Shown here: in pieces, positions 1-8,232 of the stretch
How the letters are laid out: each line of letters starts with the position of its first letter
Position numbering within the stretch: position 1 is the stretch's first letter
Origin: a virus
IMG/VR virus record: IMGVR_UViG_3300010885_005167
Location: 1-54,515 of that record
Direction: 5' to 3' (one strand)
Length of the DNA: 54,515 bases
Made by a program: the position numbers and the translations under genes
The notes under the pieces: model-generated
What the model saw: the letters and a program-made list of their open reading frames with translations, nothing else
The model's database searches: none
What the model was told of the DNA's origin: nothing

Positions 1-932
1 TCAAATGCTACTGAAAGTTTTCTTGTGTCAACAGACTCAAGTAACTGACTCATTAGCGCTCTTTTTTCACCAGTAATTGGTGATAACAACTCGGCCATAA
101 CTTGCTTGCGTTCCATCAAATCTTTAGTAACACGAATTTCGCGTTGTACAGATTCTACGATGTTTTCTTTTTCAGCAATAGCTTGAGTTGCTTCTTCAAG
201 TGCTTGATCTTTCTTAGCAATAATCTTTAACAATTTACTTGTTTCGGATTTTTCATTAAGAAAAGAACCTGAATACTCTTGTGCAAATGCTTCATAAATT
301 TTACGTCCGAATGAATTGTTACGGGCACTATCAATATCTTCTTTCAATTGCTTGATTTCAGATGTTAACTTTTTAGTGACTGTAGCTTCTACCACTCTGG
401 CGCTTTGCTGTATGAAACTTCTTTTAATTTCTTCAAACTTGTTTTTAGCCTCGCGAACCAACTTAACTTTCGTTTCAGCTAGGTCACGCTTGTCTACTGC
501 AAACTCTCTAATCTCATTTGAAAGAGCGTGTACAATAAATTGTTCTAATTTGCTAAAGTTCTCTGCAACTTTTTTACGGTCACTTTGGAACTCTACCACT
601 TCTTTGCCTAATTGATTAATAACAAAACTTTCTAGTTTCTTAGCATCTTCAACGATCTTTCTTTGATACATTACTTTTGCTTCGGCTAGTGATTTCTTGT
701 CATTGTACAATTCAGCCATCTCTACGGCCAATCTGTCGCCTAACATCTTGTCGATTGCTTCAACCATAGTAGTCTTATCATGACTATATTTTTGTGCAAA
801 TTCTTCACGAAGTTCTGCGGTGACTTGGTCGCGATTCTCTTGAATTTTCTCTGCAAAGGCAGACTCAATAACAGAACGTGTATCTTCTGTCATTACTCCT
901 GACTCTACTAATTGTTTGAATGCGTCCAACAT
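1..932 (-). CDS. 22: Prohead core scaffold protein gp22 (3' end outside window)
   Basis: About 310 residues are visible from the ATG at 932, preceded by a good ribosome site (GAGGAG); the frame is still open at base 1, so the C-terminus is missing. The sequence is almost entirely charged alpha helix with heptad-like stretches rich in E, K, A and L and has no recognisable enzyme motif, as expected for the T4-type internal scaffold that fills the prohead and is later cut by gp21. It lies directly downstream of the gp21 protease gene, the T4 order (21-22-23), so the major capsid gene is expected just beyond the window edge. Identification rests on composition, helix pattern and order. Confidence 0.8.
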   Translation of the reverse strand, partial: MLDAFKQLVESGVMTEDTRSVIESAFAEKIQENRDQVTAELREEFAQKYSHDKTTMVEAIDKMLGDRLAVEMAELYNDKKSLAEAKVMYQRKIVEDAKKLESFVINQLGKEVVEFQSDRKKVAENFSKLEQFIVHALSNEIREFAVDKRDLAETKVKLVREAKNKFEEIKRSFIQQSARVVEATVTKKLTSEIKQLKEDIDSARNNSFGRKIYEAFAQEYSGSFLNEKSETSKLLKIIAKKDQALEEATQAIAEKENIVESVQREIRVTKDLMERKQVMAELLSPITGEKRALMSQLLESVDTRKLSVAF

Positions 933-948
933 TTATTTCTCCTCGGGC

Positions 949-1581
949 TTATTTTAGACCTTTAATAATATTAAGAAGTGATTCCTTAATATATTTCTGG
1001 GCCTTTGGATCTTCTTTTACTTCTCTAGCAACATTGAATGCTCTATTACCACCGCGTGTGTTCATGATATGCTCATAAACTGGCGTTGGATAGGCACCTG
1101 GTGCACTAGGTTGTGCAACTACATCAACTGTGATAATCTCAAAATCAGATACTTTGCCAGACATATCGTCAACGTTGCCGCTGCCTCTACTACTGACACC
1201 TAGTTTCACTCCGCTTTCAAGCATAGTACGAATTAAGTTACCCATTGGCGTAGGCAAAATTTTCATCTTGCCATATCCATTAGGACCTTCCATCCACATT
1301 TGAGTTATCATATGGGATACACGGTCCAAATTCACTTTGAGATCATCTGGATGATCTACTTCACCTAACACTGAGTAACCGCTTTGTAGTTGATCATTAA
1401 GTGTTTTCACAGCACGTTCAATTTCGTCTACAGGGTAAACACGTTGATTAGCATTGCGAATTCCACCTTGGATGGCAATACCTTTTAAATAAAGGCTCTT
1501 GCCATCCTTGTCATCAGACTCGAGTACTACTCCAGCCTGATCAAAACTCAGGTTTTCTCTTAGATAGGAAATTTGTCTCAT
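949..1581 (-). CDS. 21: Prohead core protease gp21
   Basis: 210 residues, close to the usual length of the T4 gp21 family, a herpesvirus-type serine protease that processes scaffold and capsid proteins during head maturation. Visible family motifs are GEVDHP, with the likely catalytic His at residue 77, and GVSSRG, with the nucleophile Ser at 130 or 131. An N-terminal stretch, GIAIQGGIRNANQRVYP, is typical of prohead proteases. It sits between the gp67-like gene and gp22, as in T4. The third catalytic residue is not assigned. Confidence 0.93.
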   Translation of the reverse strand: MRQISYLRENLSFDQAGVVLESDDKDGKSLYLKGIAIQGGIRNANQRVYPVDEIERAVKTLNDQLQSGYSVLGEVDHPDDLKVNLDRVSHMITQMWMEGPNGYGKMKILPTPMGNLIRTMLESGVKLGVSSRGSGNVDDMSGKVSDFEIITVDVVAQPSAPGAYPTPVYEHIMNTRGGNRAFNVAREVKEDPKAQKYIKESLLNIIKGLK

Positions 1582-1594
1582 CCTGGATCTCTAA

Positions 1595-2611
1595 TTATGC
1601 GTTACGGTTTGGAGCGCCGTTTAATGGGCTCTTTACTTGTCCGACACTAGTTTGTCCAGCTTTGTCGCCTGAACCAGAACCAACTGGGCCTGGACCAGAA
1701 CCTTTCTTCTCAGCACCGTGGCCACCTTTGACAGCGGATAAGTTCTTAACACCCATCTTGCCGCCAGGTACGTTTCCGTTGCCTGTGTTCATATTTTTAG
1801 CTGCACTTAGGAAGCCACCTGCTTTACCAGCTGGGCTTGTTCCTGTTGGGGAACCACCTTCGTGTGCTGTCTTAGCAATGTTACCAGCAGTAGCACCTGT
1901 TGTAGGTTTACCTTTGCCAGAACTTACTGGGCTACGACCTTCAACTGGAGAACCATCTTTTTCACCAGAACCAGAACCTACGTACTGACCTTGTGACTTT
2001 TGGCTACCAGACTTATCCCAGTCGTTACCAACTTTCTCAGTGTACTCACGTGTCATGCGGCGACCTTCAAATGCTGGCTTACCCATCATCATGTCGTCTT
2101 CGCCTTCTTCGTCTCCACCCATTTCTTCTTCGTCACCAAATTCACTGTCCATTCCCATGCCGGCTTCTTCGCCGCCTTGAGCTTGTTCTAGCTCTGCAAA
2201 TGCAGCTTCTAGTTCAGCGATAGCATTCTTGATGTCAAAAATTGCTTGGTCTTCTTGGTCTTCGGAACCTTCTTCGTCTCCACCCATTTCTTCTTCGTCG
2301 CCATCCATTTCTTCTTCGTCACCAACGTCGGTAGCAAATTTATCAGTTGCATCTCCGTCATCAGCTTCCATTGAATAGGAATCTTCTAAGTCCATGGATT
2401 CGTCCATTTCTTCGTCTTCTGCTGCTTCGTCAACAGACTCGTCTTCTTCTTCAGAAGCCTCATCCATTTCTTCTTCGTCAGCTTCTTCAGCGATTAAATT
2501 TTCGTAAATTTCTCTAGACATTTCAACTACGATTTGGTGAAAAAGTTCTTCAGCTTTTTCTTTATCTTCGTTGACAACGTATTCTAACATTTGTTGCATC
2601 TTTGTAGACAT
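1595..2611 (-). CDS. 67: Acidic prohead core protein, gp67-like N-terminus
   Basis: 338 residues starting at an ATG with a strong ribosome site (AAGGAG). The first ~40 residues form a short helix (MLEYVVNEDKEKAEELF) followed by a very acidic run of E and D, which resembles the plan of T4 gp67, the prohead core PIP protein (only 80 residues in T4). Residues ~45 to 185 are acidic with repeated GDEEEMGGDEEG units; the last ~150 residues are Gly, Ser and Lys rich and lack predicted structure. The position between gp20 and gp21 also fits. The size and the basic, Gly-rich C-terminal half are unusual, so the gp67 assignment is an inference from the N-terminus and location. Confidence 0.55.
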   Translation of the reverse strand: MSTKMQQMLEYVVNEDKEKAEELFHQIVVEMSREIYENLIAEEADEEEMDEASEEEDESVDEAAEDEEMDESMDLEDSYSMEADDGDATDKFATDVGDEEEMDGDEEEMGGDEEGSEDQEDQAIFDIKNAIAELEAAFAELEQAQGGEEAGMGMDSEFGDEEEMGGDEEGEDDMMMGKPAFEGRRMTREYTEKVGNDWDKSGSQKSQGQYVGSGSGEKDGSPVEGRSPVSSGKGKPTTGATAGNIAKTAHEGGSPTGTSPAGKAGGFLSAAKNMNTGNGNVPGGKMGVKNLSAVKGGHGAEKKGSGPGPVGSGSGDKAGQTSVGQVKSPLNGAPNRNA

Positions 2612-2701
2612 TGCGTGTATTCTCCTTAATTAGATTGCGCGGCAAGGCTGTATTGTGTTTTTATTTAAACCATTTTAAATAAAGGTACGGGAAATAGGCC
2701 T

Positions 2702-2724
2702 AAAACGACTCATTTCATGTCGTT
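2702..2724 (-). terminator. Weak hairpin, possible terminator before gp67-like gene
   Basis: On the minus strand AACGAC pairs with GTCGTT around a 9-base loop, followed by only a short T run. It lies in the 144-base gap between the small 82-residue gene and the gp67-like gene. The short stem and poor T tract make attenuation at best partial. Confidence 0.3.
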
Positions 2725-2755
2725 GGGCAGTAAATTTGTTAATTTTAGTAATAAA

Positions 2756-3004
2756 TTATACCGCTGCTTGTGCTTCCGGAGGAGGCGCAGCATACATTTT
2801 TCTTACTAATCCTAATTCTTCTTTTTTCTCTTGCTCTCTGGCATCACCTGCTTTACGAAGATCATTTAACATTCGTAAAGTTAATCTAGTTTTACGAAGA
2901 TCAGTTGACTTTAATATGCTAGTATCATTACTAGAATTATATCTTAGATCATCGGTTTGTTCCGATTGTGTACTATCAAAATAAATGAACTCGTTTAATA
3001 ACAT
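2756..3004 (-). CDS. Small conserved head-region protein
   Basis: 82 residues, helical and charged in the middle (LRKTRLTLRMLNDLRKAGDA) with a Pro/Ala-rich tail (AAPPPEAQAAV). It starts 8 bases after the portal stop codon and so is translated from the same message. Small ORFs in this place occur in T4-like phages between gene 20 and the core genes (T4 has 67 and 68 here), which suggests a minor head or core component. No specific function can be read from the sequence. Confidence 0.6.
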   Translation of the reverse strand: MLLNEFIYFDSTQSEQTDDLRYNSSNDTSILKSTDLRKTRLTLRMLNDLRKAGDAREQEKKEELGLVRKMYAAPPPEAQAAV

Positions 3005-3012
3005 AGAAATAT

Positions 3013-4734
3013 TTATGCCGCAGGTGGAGTTTCAGCAGGAGCACTAGCTGCACCTTCTGCTCCTGGATCTTCAGGTGGCGGCTCAGCAGTTGCAGTGTTT
3101 AATGAGGAAATATCTCCTCCCATTTGATTTGCAGTAATACCAACACTTCTAAGTTCAGCACTTGCTGGTAATGTAGAATCTTCATCTACATTTTCTTCAC
3201 GCCATAATGTTTCGTTTTCAGATACTTCTTCTGCACTTAACCCTAAGAAACGTTTTAAAGCAAAACGTTTGCTGATTTGAGGGATAGCAATCATAGTTCC
3301 AAATGTACTAACTCGTGCAGTATCCATTTCTGCTTGGCGATATGCTGCAAAGTTTTGTGGAGGATTGAACTTAACTTCGAAGATATTACTATCTACATTA
3401 ATACCTTTGTTATGCAGATACAGTTTAAACTCTGTATCAAACTGTTCATTCATTAGGGATTGTAGTCGTTCGCAGTATTTGTTGAACCGTAACTCTTGTA
3501 TATAAGCTGTCCCAACTCGTCCGTCATTGAAGCTGCTCCCGCCATCATCTGCGCCAGTTGGTAAGTAGCTACTAGGAATACGCAGAGCACGAAACAACTT
3601 GTTAGTAAAGTACCTAAGGTCATCAATTTCTCCTAAGTTAGTGCCGCCTGGTAAAGTTTCAACCTTGCTTCCTCTACCCTCTGCGGTCTGAGGGAAGAAG
3701 TAATCTTCGTTCATACTTAATGGATTATATCCTGCATCTACTACACTTGATCCACCACCGGTTGCACTAGGGATACGGCGTTGATTAACTTCATTTTTAA
3801 CACGTTCAACAAATCCCATAGCCAAGTGACTTGGCATATTACCAACGTCAATGTAGAAAATTCTACGCTCAGGCGCACGTTGTATACGATAGATTAAAAT
3901 TGCATCTTCAAGCAATTCTTTTTGTTTGTATACCTTAAACACGCTTTCTAACAAACTAGTTCCAAATGGATAGTTGTTGTCCATACCTTCGCTCATACTA
4001 ATATGAATAACATGTTTAGCATCAATTGCGTATTGATTTTCTGATCTATTAAATCTACTACCGGCAATATTGCTAGGATATGAACCAGTCATTCCTCTAC
4101 TTCCACCAGCGCCGCCCTGCCCTGTAGTAGTACCGCCACCTGCATATTGACTACCGCCACCTGTAATATTACTAGGGTTAATAGCAGTAGTTGCTAGTGT
4201 CTCTAAGTTAGGATTAAAGTCACGAATCATATATTGTTCGGGCTTCTTGCCTTCTGATTCATTAACAATGATACGGTCTACTTTGTTAGGATCAATGTAC
4301 ATCCACGACTGTGTTTCAGGGTCACGTACAAAGAAAGTATCGCCATATTTAAAACTATTACGAACAATTTTAAAAATCCTAGTTTGGAATTTATTCAACT
4401 TAGACCATTGCTGCATGTACTTTCTAATGATTTTAATCTCAGTACTAGTAGCTTGTTCTTTAAAGAATACTCTAAACGGAGTACCGTTTTCTTCGTTAGC
4501 TTGGCTGCAAAACTCTGCTAAAATGTCCAAAGCAGCATTAACTTCACTATCACTATCCATGGTGTCATACTGACCATAACGTTCTAAACGATTAGGATGT
4601 CCTGAATAAACATCTGGAAGATAACTGGAATAATTCCTATGAGCAGGACTAGTATGAGAGCCAGTAGACCCGCTAACAGGACTCAACGTTCCAGATGCGT
4701 TTACGGGAGTAAAATATTTTTTCCAACCAGCCAT
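3013..4734 (-). CDS. 20: Portal vertex protein gp20
   Basis: 573 residues, matching the T4 portal family (~520 residues). It forms the ring at the unique capsid vertex through which DNA enters and to which the neck attaches. Characteristic stretches are the early YSGHPNRLERYGQYDTMDSD, the central SEGMDNNYPFGTSLLESVFK and RAPERRIFYIDVGNMP, then RIPSSYLP. A Gly/Ser/Thr-rich insert lies between about residues 185 and 225, and the C-terminus is Pro/Ala/Glu rich. The start has an AAGG ribosome site 12 bases after the upstream tape-measure-like gene. Confidence 0.96.
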   Translation of the reverse strand: MAGWKKYFTPVNASGTLSPVSGSTGSHTSPAHRNYSSYLPDVYSGHPNRLERYGQYDTMDSDSEVNAALDILAEFCSQANEENGTPFRVFFKEQATSTEIKIIRKYMQQWSKLNKFQTRIFKIVRNSFKYGDTFFVRDPETQSWMYIDPNKVDRIIVNESEGKKPEQYMIRDFNPNLETLATTAINPSNITGGGSQYAGGGTTTGQGGAGGSRGMTGSYPSNIAGSRFNRSENQYAIDAKHVIHISMSEGMDNNYPFGTSLLESVFKVYKQKELLEDAILIYRIQRAPERRIFYIDVGNMPSHLAMGFVERVKNEVNQRRIPSATGGGSSVVDAGYNPLSMNEDYFFPQTAEGRGSKVETLPGGTNLGEIDDLRYFTNKLFRALRIPSSYLPTGADDGGSSFNDGRVGTAYIQELRFNKYCERLQSLMNEQFDTEFKLYLHNKGINVDSNIFEVKFNPPQNFAAYRQAEMDTARVSTFGTMIAIPQISKRFALKRFLGLSAEEVSENETLWREENVDEDSTLPASAELRSVGITANQMGGDISSLNTATAEPPPEDPGAEGAASAPAETPPAA

Positions 4735-4745
4735 TTTATGATACC

Positions 4746-7058
4746 TTAAAAATTAAACAAATTGCCACTTAACGATTTGGTAGCAGATACACCTTGTTTA
4801 GCATGATCAGCGGTTTCTTTACTAGCTCTAAGCAGTTCTGTTATTTGTTTATTTAACAATTGCAACTCGTTAACTACATCTTTTGATTCGTTTGCAGGTG
4901 CTGTAGATGCAGTTTTACCACCCGCTGCCGGTGAATCTGAAACTCCAACTACTTTGTTAACTAGTCCTGCAATACCAGCCGATATTGATTGACCAATGCT
5001 AGGAGTTGCATCTTTAACTTTTTGCATTGCCGCTGCAACACGTTCTAGTTTAGCAGGATCAACACTATTAAGTTTAACCACACCGTCAGCTAACATATTC
5101 ATTGCAAATGCTGCTGGTAATCCAAATACCGCAAACGGGCCAAACGCTAATAAACTAAAACCAAGTTTACCTACACCCGTCGCTGCTGATCCTAATTTGG
5201 CACCGTCTAGTTCTCCAAGTTTTCCTAAACCTTCAGCAAGGGTAGGCAATGCTTTGCCTAATATCCACGAAGCTGCCGCAATACCTGCGCCAATTGCCGC
5301 AATAGCTAGTCCAAATCCAGCAGCACCTAACACTACCATAGGATTTGCAAATGCTCTTAACCCTCCTGCAATACCTTGCATAAATGATTTAATTAAGTCA
5401 CCGGCTCCTTTACCTATAGATCCCATAGCCGGACCTATTTTTCCTAAGCCTTCGGCTACTCCGCCTACTCCTCCGGCAGTGCCCGGTATACGTCCGGCAG
5501 CGCCGCCTGCACCGCCTCCACCACCTGTAATCATATTGCCAATACCGCCAATTGCTGATTTTGCTAACATTGCACCTTTATAGGCACCAAACGCTGCAAT
5601 AAGTCCAATTACAACACCTTTAAAATCTACTAGGGTAGTTACAAGAGAATTCATTATTGGTAAGAAAAAATCAGCAACAGGCAAAATAATGCCATTTAAA
5701 ATAGTTTGTCCTAATTTTTGTAATGCTTCTTGAGTTTTAACAGCATCTTTAGCTTGTGAGTTTTCTCTTGCAGCTTTTTCCTGTGCAGCCTTGGAATATT
5801 GGTCTTCAATACCTTGTCTACCTGCTTGATGATCTTTAGCGGCTAACAATGTAGCATCTTCAATTCCTTTATATACTCCGCCATAAGATCCAACTGCACC
5901 GTTAAATCTCATTAAATTTTTTGAAGTTGCATCTCTAGTAGCTGCTTCATTTTTGCTTAATAATTCACTATCGTTACCGTATTGTTTTCTTAAAGCCAGA
6001 TCTTTCTTAATACCATTAGAGGTGTCATTACTTACTGCTGTTAATTTCCTGCCTGCTTCACCTTGAACTGCTACACCCATAGCGTTTGCTTTAGCAATAT
6101 CCATTCCGCCCTGCCCGTATAATGCACCTGCTCGTTTAACGTTAGCCTCAATAACTTCTCGTTCTTTTACTGATTTACCTGCTAAAAATATTTGGAAATC
6201 AGCAGCTTCCATTTCTGCTTTTTGTTTTTTAGCTATTTCTTCTCTACTTTTTCCAGTAATAGTTGCTAACTGATCAAGCTCTTCCATATATGCTGCTGAA
6301 CTTTTTGCTAACTGATCAGTATTTTGCATTTCTTTTCTATTGCGTCCTCCAGTAATAGAAATATAATCTATCATTCCTTGGTTAACTTGTTCTGAAGTAA
6401 ACCCTAGAGCTCTTAAATTTGTACCTGCTTCGCTACTTAATAATGCATTGCTGGCCTTGGCCCATGACCTTGCACCTTCATCTACCGTTCCACCCATCTT
6501 TGCAAAATTTGCACCATTTGCTTGTACAATTTTACTAAACTCACCCATAGTCATATAAGTGCTTGCTGCTGCTGATCGCAATTCAGTTAAACTTCCGCCA
6601 AAGTTTACACCGGCATTGGTCATTCCCTGATATTGGATAAGCATGGATTCCTGGAATCCAGCTAATTTAGAAAAGCCGCTAGCAACTTCTCCTATACCAA
6701 ATGGTAATTTAGAAAATGCATTGAATACATCACTTGCTTGACCAGTGCCGTCGGCTAGTGTTTTTCCTAATGCTATAAGCGGTGCTGTAGCACTTACTAT
6801 TCCGCCAACTGCTGCGCCGGCCGTGTATGCAGCTTTATTAAATGTGCTTAAACTAGGAGCAGCTTGTTGTAATCCTTGATTTGCAGCAGCAACAGCAGCA
6901 GGGTCTAACCCAGCTTTTTGTGCTAGTTGTGCAATTGCTGCTTTCTGTTCTTTGCTAGTTGCTAGTGATGACTGTAATAGCAATCGTAAGGTTGCTTCTG
7001 TAGCTGCATTGTTTAGCGTTACATTCTCAGTTCCAATTGTGCCGGTTACATCTGCCAT
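4746..7058 (-). CDS. Tape-measure-like tail protein
   Basis: 770 residues with the usual make-up of a phage tape measure: long helical Ala/Gln/Lys regions, a middle section resembling other tape measures (NFGGSLTELRSAAASTYMTM), and at least two long hydrophobic Gly/Ala segments near residues 475-510 and 575-605 that could insert in the host inner membrane during DNA delivery. A Gly-rich linker follows the first one. The tape measure sets tail length and occupies the tail tube. It is encoded next to the portal gene and divergently from the gp26-like gene, unlike T4, where gene 29 lies in the hub cluster. A related internal virion protein cannot be excluded. Confidence 0.65.
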   Translation of the reverse strand: MADVTGTIGTENVTLNNAATEATLRLLLQSSLATSKEQKAAIAQLAQKAGLDPAAVAAANQGLQQAAPSLSTFNKAAYTAGAAVGGIVSATAPLIALGKTLADGTGQASDVFNAFSKLPFGIGEVASGFSKLAGFQESMLIQYQGMTNAGVNFGGSLTELRSAAASTYMTMGEFSKIVQANGANFAKMGGTVDEGARSWAKASNALLSSEAGTNLRALGFTSEQVNQGMIDYISITGGRNRKEMQNTDQLAKSSAAYMEELDQLATITGKSREEIAKKQKAEMEAADFQIFLAGKSVKEREVIEANVKRAGALYGQGGMDIAKANAMGVAVQGEAGRKLTAVSNDTSNGIKKDLALRKQYGNDSELLSKNEAATRDATSKNLMRFNGAVGSYGGVYKGIEDATLLAAKDHQAGRQGIEDQYSKAAQEKAARENSQAKDAVKTQEALQKLGQTILNGIILPVADFFLPIMNSLVTTLVDFKGVVIGLIAAFGAYKGAMLAKSAIGGIGNMITGGGGGAGGAAGRIPGTAGGVGGVAEGLGKIGPAMGSIGKGAGDLIKSFMQGIAGGLRAFANPMVVLGAAGFGLAIAAIGAGIAAASWILGKALPTLAEGLGKLGELDGAKLGSAATGVGKLGFSLLAFGPFAVFGLPAAFAMNMLADGVVKLNSVDPAKLERVAAAMQKVKDATPSIGQSISAGIAGLVNKVVGVSDSPAAGGKTASTAPANESKDVVNELQLLNKQITELLRASKETADHAKQGVSATKSLSGNLFNF

Positions 7059-7082
7059 TGTTTTCTACTGGTTATATGCGTA

Positions 7083-7090
7083 TATAAATA
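7083..7090 (+). promoter_or_regulatory. T4-type late promoter (TATAAATA) for gp26-like gene
   Basis: Exact match to the T4 late -10 octamer TATAAATA, 51 bases upstream of the ATG at 7142. Late transcription would need the gp55 sigma encoded in this window. Confidence 0.7.
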
Positions 7091-7120
7091 AGTTATAGAC
7101 TTAAAGTTTATCTATCTAGT

Positions 7121-7128
7121 TATTTATC
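7121..7128 (-). promoter_or_regulatory. Probable late promoter (GATAAATA) for tape-measure-like gene
   Basis: Minus-strand GATAAATA, one base off the T4 late octamer, 62 bases upstream of the ATG at 7058. It faces the plus-strand octamer at 7083-7090, so the two late transcripts would overlap at their 5' ends. Confidence 0.5.
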
Positions 7129-7141
7129 GGAGAAAGAATAT

Positions 7142-8008
7142 ATGGAAACTACCAATCAGATTCAAAAAAACCCATTAGCAATGTTTATGCGTCAACCAAA
7201 GATTTATATTCGCCTGCCCAGCAATGGAGAATACTGGCCTGAAGGAAGTTTAGTTCCTAGCGAAACTGGTGAATATGCAATATATTCAATGACCGCTCAA
7301 GATGAATTAATGTTAAAAATACCCGATGCATTAATGAATGGACAAGCAATTGTAGATACAATTCAACATTGTGTTCCTAATATTAAAAATGCATGGCACA
7401 CTCCAAACATTGATCTTGATGTTATTTTAATTGCAATTAGACTTGCAACATACGGAGAACAGATGACTACTCCAATTAAGTTTGGAGAATTAGAACTAGA
7501 ATATTCTATCGACCTTAGAAAAGTTATGGATTCTTTACAAAATCAAATTAGTTGGGATCCTATTGTATCAATTAATGATGATCTTACAGTATTTGTTCGT
7601 CCTATCAATTACAAACAAATGTCAACATCTGCAATGCAAGCATTTGAAACTCAGAAAATAATTCAAATGGTCAATGACGAAAAAATATCAGATGCAGATA
7701 AAGTAGAAATATTCAAAGATAGTTTTTCTAAATTAACTGAAGTAACTATTGGAATGATTGGCGCTAGCATTTATAAAATAGATTCTAGTCAAGGTAGTAC
7801 TGATAATCCAACATACATTAAAGAGTTTGTTGATAATGTAGATAAAGAAAAATTTGATAAAATACAAAAACATATTGAAAAGTTGAAAGATCAAAATTCA
7901 ATTAAGCCTATTTCGGTAGCAGTTACAGATGAAATGCGTGAAAATGGTGTTACCGGAGAATCAGTAGACGTACCGTTAACATTTGATGCATCAACTTTTT
8001 TCGTTTAA
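7142..8008 (+). CDS. 26: gp26-like baseplate hub / tail assembly protein
   Basis: 288 residues. The N-terminal stretch QPKIYIRLPSNGEYWPEGS and the following region match the T4 gp26-type family (T4_baseplate) as I know it. T4 gp26 acts in hub assembly. The gene is on the plus strand, preceded by a late octamer and an AGAAAG-like ribosome site. Its last codons run ACT TTT TTC GTT TAA, which forms a -1 slippery heptamer leading into the next ORF, so two products are likely: the 288-residue form and a longer fusion. That arrangement resembles the G/GT chaperones of other tailed phages, so a tape-measure chaperone role is a reasonable inference. Confidence 0.75.
   Translation: METTNQIQKNPLAMFMRQPKIYIRLPSNGEYWPEGSLVPSETGEYAIYSMTAQDELMLKIPDALMNGQAIVDTIQHCVPNIKNAWHTPNIDLDVILIAIRLATYGEQMTTPIKFGELELEYSIDLRKVMDSLQNQISWDPIVSINDDLTVFVRPINYKQMSTSAMQAFETQKIIQMVNDEKISDADKVEIFKDSFSKLTEVTIGMIGASIYKIDSSQGSTDNPTYIKEFVDNVDKEKFDKIQKHIEKLKDQNSIKPISVAVTDEMRENGVTGESVDVPLTFDASTFFV
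7996..8002 (+). promoter_or_regulatory. Candidate -1 ribosomal frameshift site, T_TTT_TTC
   Basis: The zero-frame codons TTT and TTC preceded by T form a perfect X_XXY_YYZ heptamer two codons before the stop of the gp26-like gene. A -1 slip enters the frame of the ORF ending at 8232, and no stop lies between the slip site and that ORF. A possible stimulating stem is CTTGAC at 8020-8025 with GTCAAG at 8047-8052, although its distance from the slip site is longer than usual. Confidence 0.7.
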
Positions 8009-8013
8009 GGCTT

Positions 8014-8232
8014 TTGTATCTTGACTTGCCTGGCATAGAAGACTTGGTCAAGGAATACGAAAAAGATGCAAAAGCCATTAAAAGCGAATTATTAAAACTC
8101 TGCTGGTATATGAGAGGAAGTTTGAGTTATACTGAATCTCACCTTCTTACAGGTGAGGAGCGTGAACTAATTGGAAAACTAATTACTGAGAATCTTAATA
8201 CTACTAAAGAAACTCAAATGCCGTTCTTTTAA
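8014..8232 (+). CDS. Frameshift extension domain of the gp26-like protein (gp51 position)
   Basis: 72 residues if translated alone from the TTG at 8014; more probably the C-terminal part of a -1 frameshift fusion with the gp26-like protein, because there is no ATG and the frame is open back to the slippery site at 7996. The motif LCWYMRGSLSYTESHLLTGEE followed by a C-terminal PFF is of the short type found as the frameshifted part of tail-assembly chaperones. An AAGG just before the TTG would also permit some independent initiation. T4 has gene 51, another hub assembly factor, next to 26, so this may be its counterpart. Confidence 0.7.
   Translation: MYLDLPGIEDLVKEYEKDAKAIKSELLKLCWYMRGSLSYTESHLLTGEERELIGKLITENLNTTKETQMPFF

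Noticed and set aside
4996-5583. 195-codon plus-strand frame opposite the tape-measure-like gene
   Set aside because: Pro/Ala/Asn-rich antisense shadow of a Gly/Ala-rich gene; no ribosome site or family resemblance.
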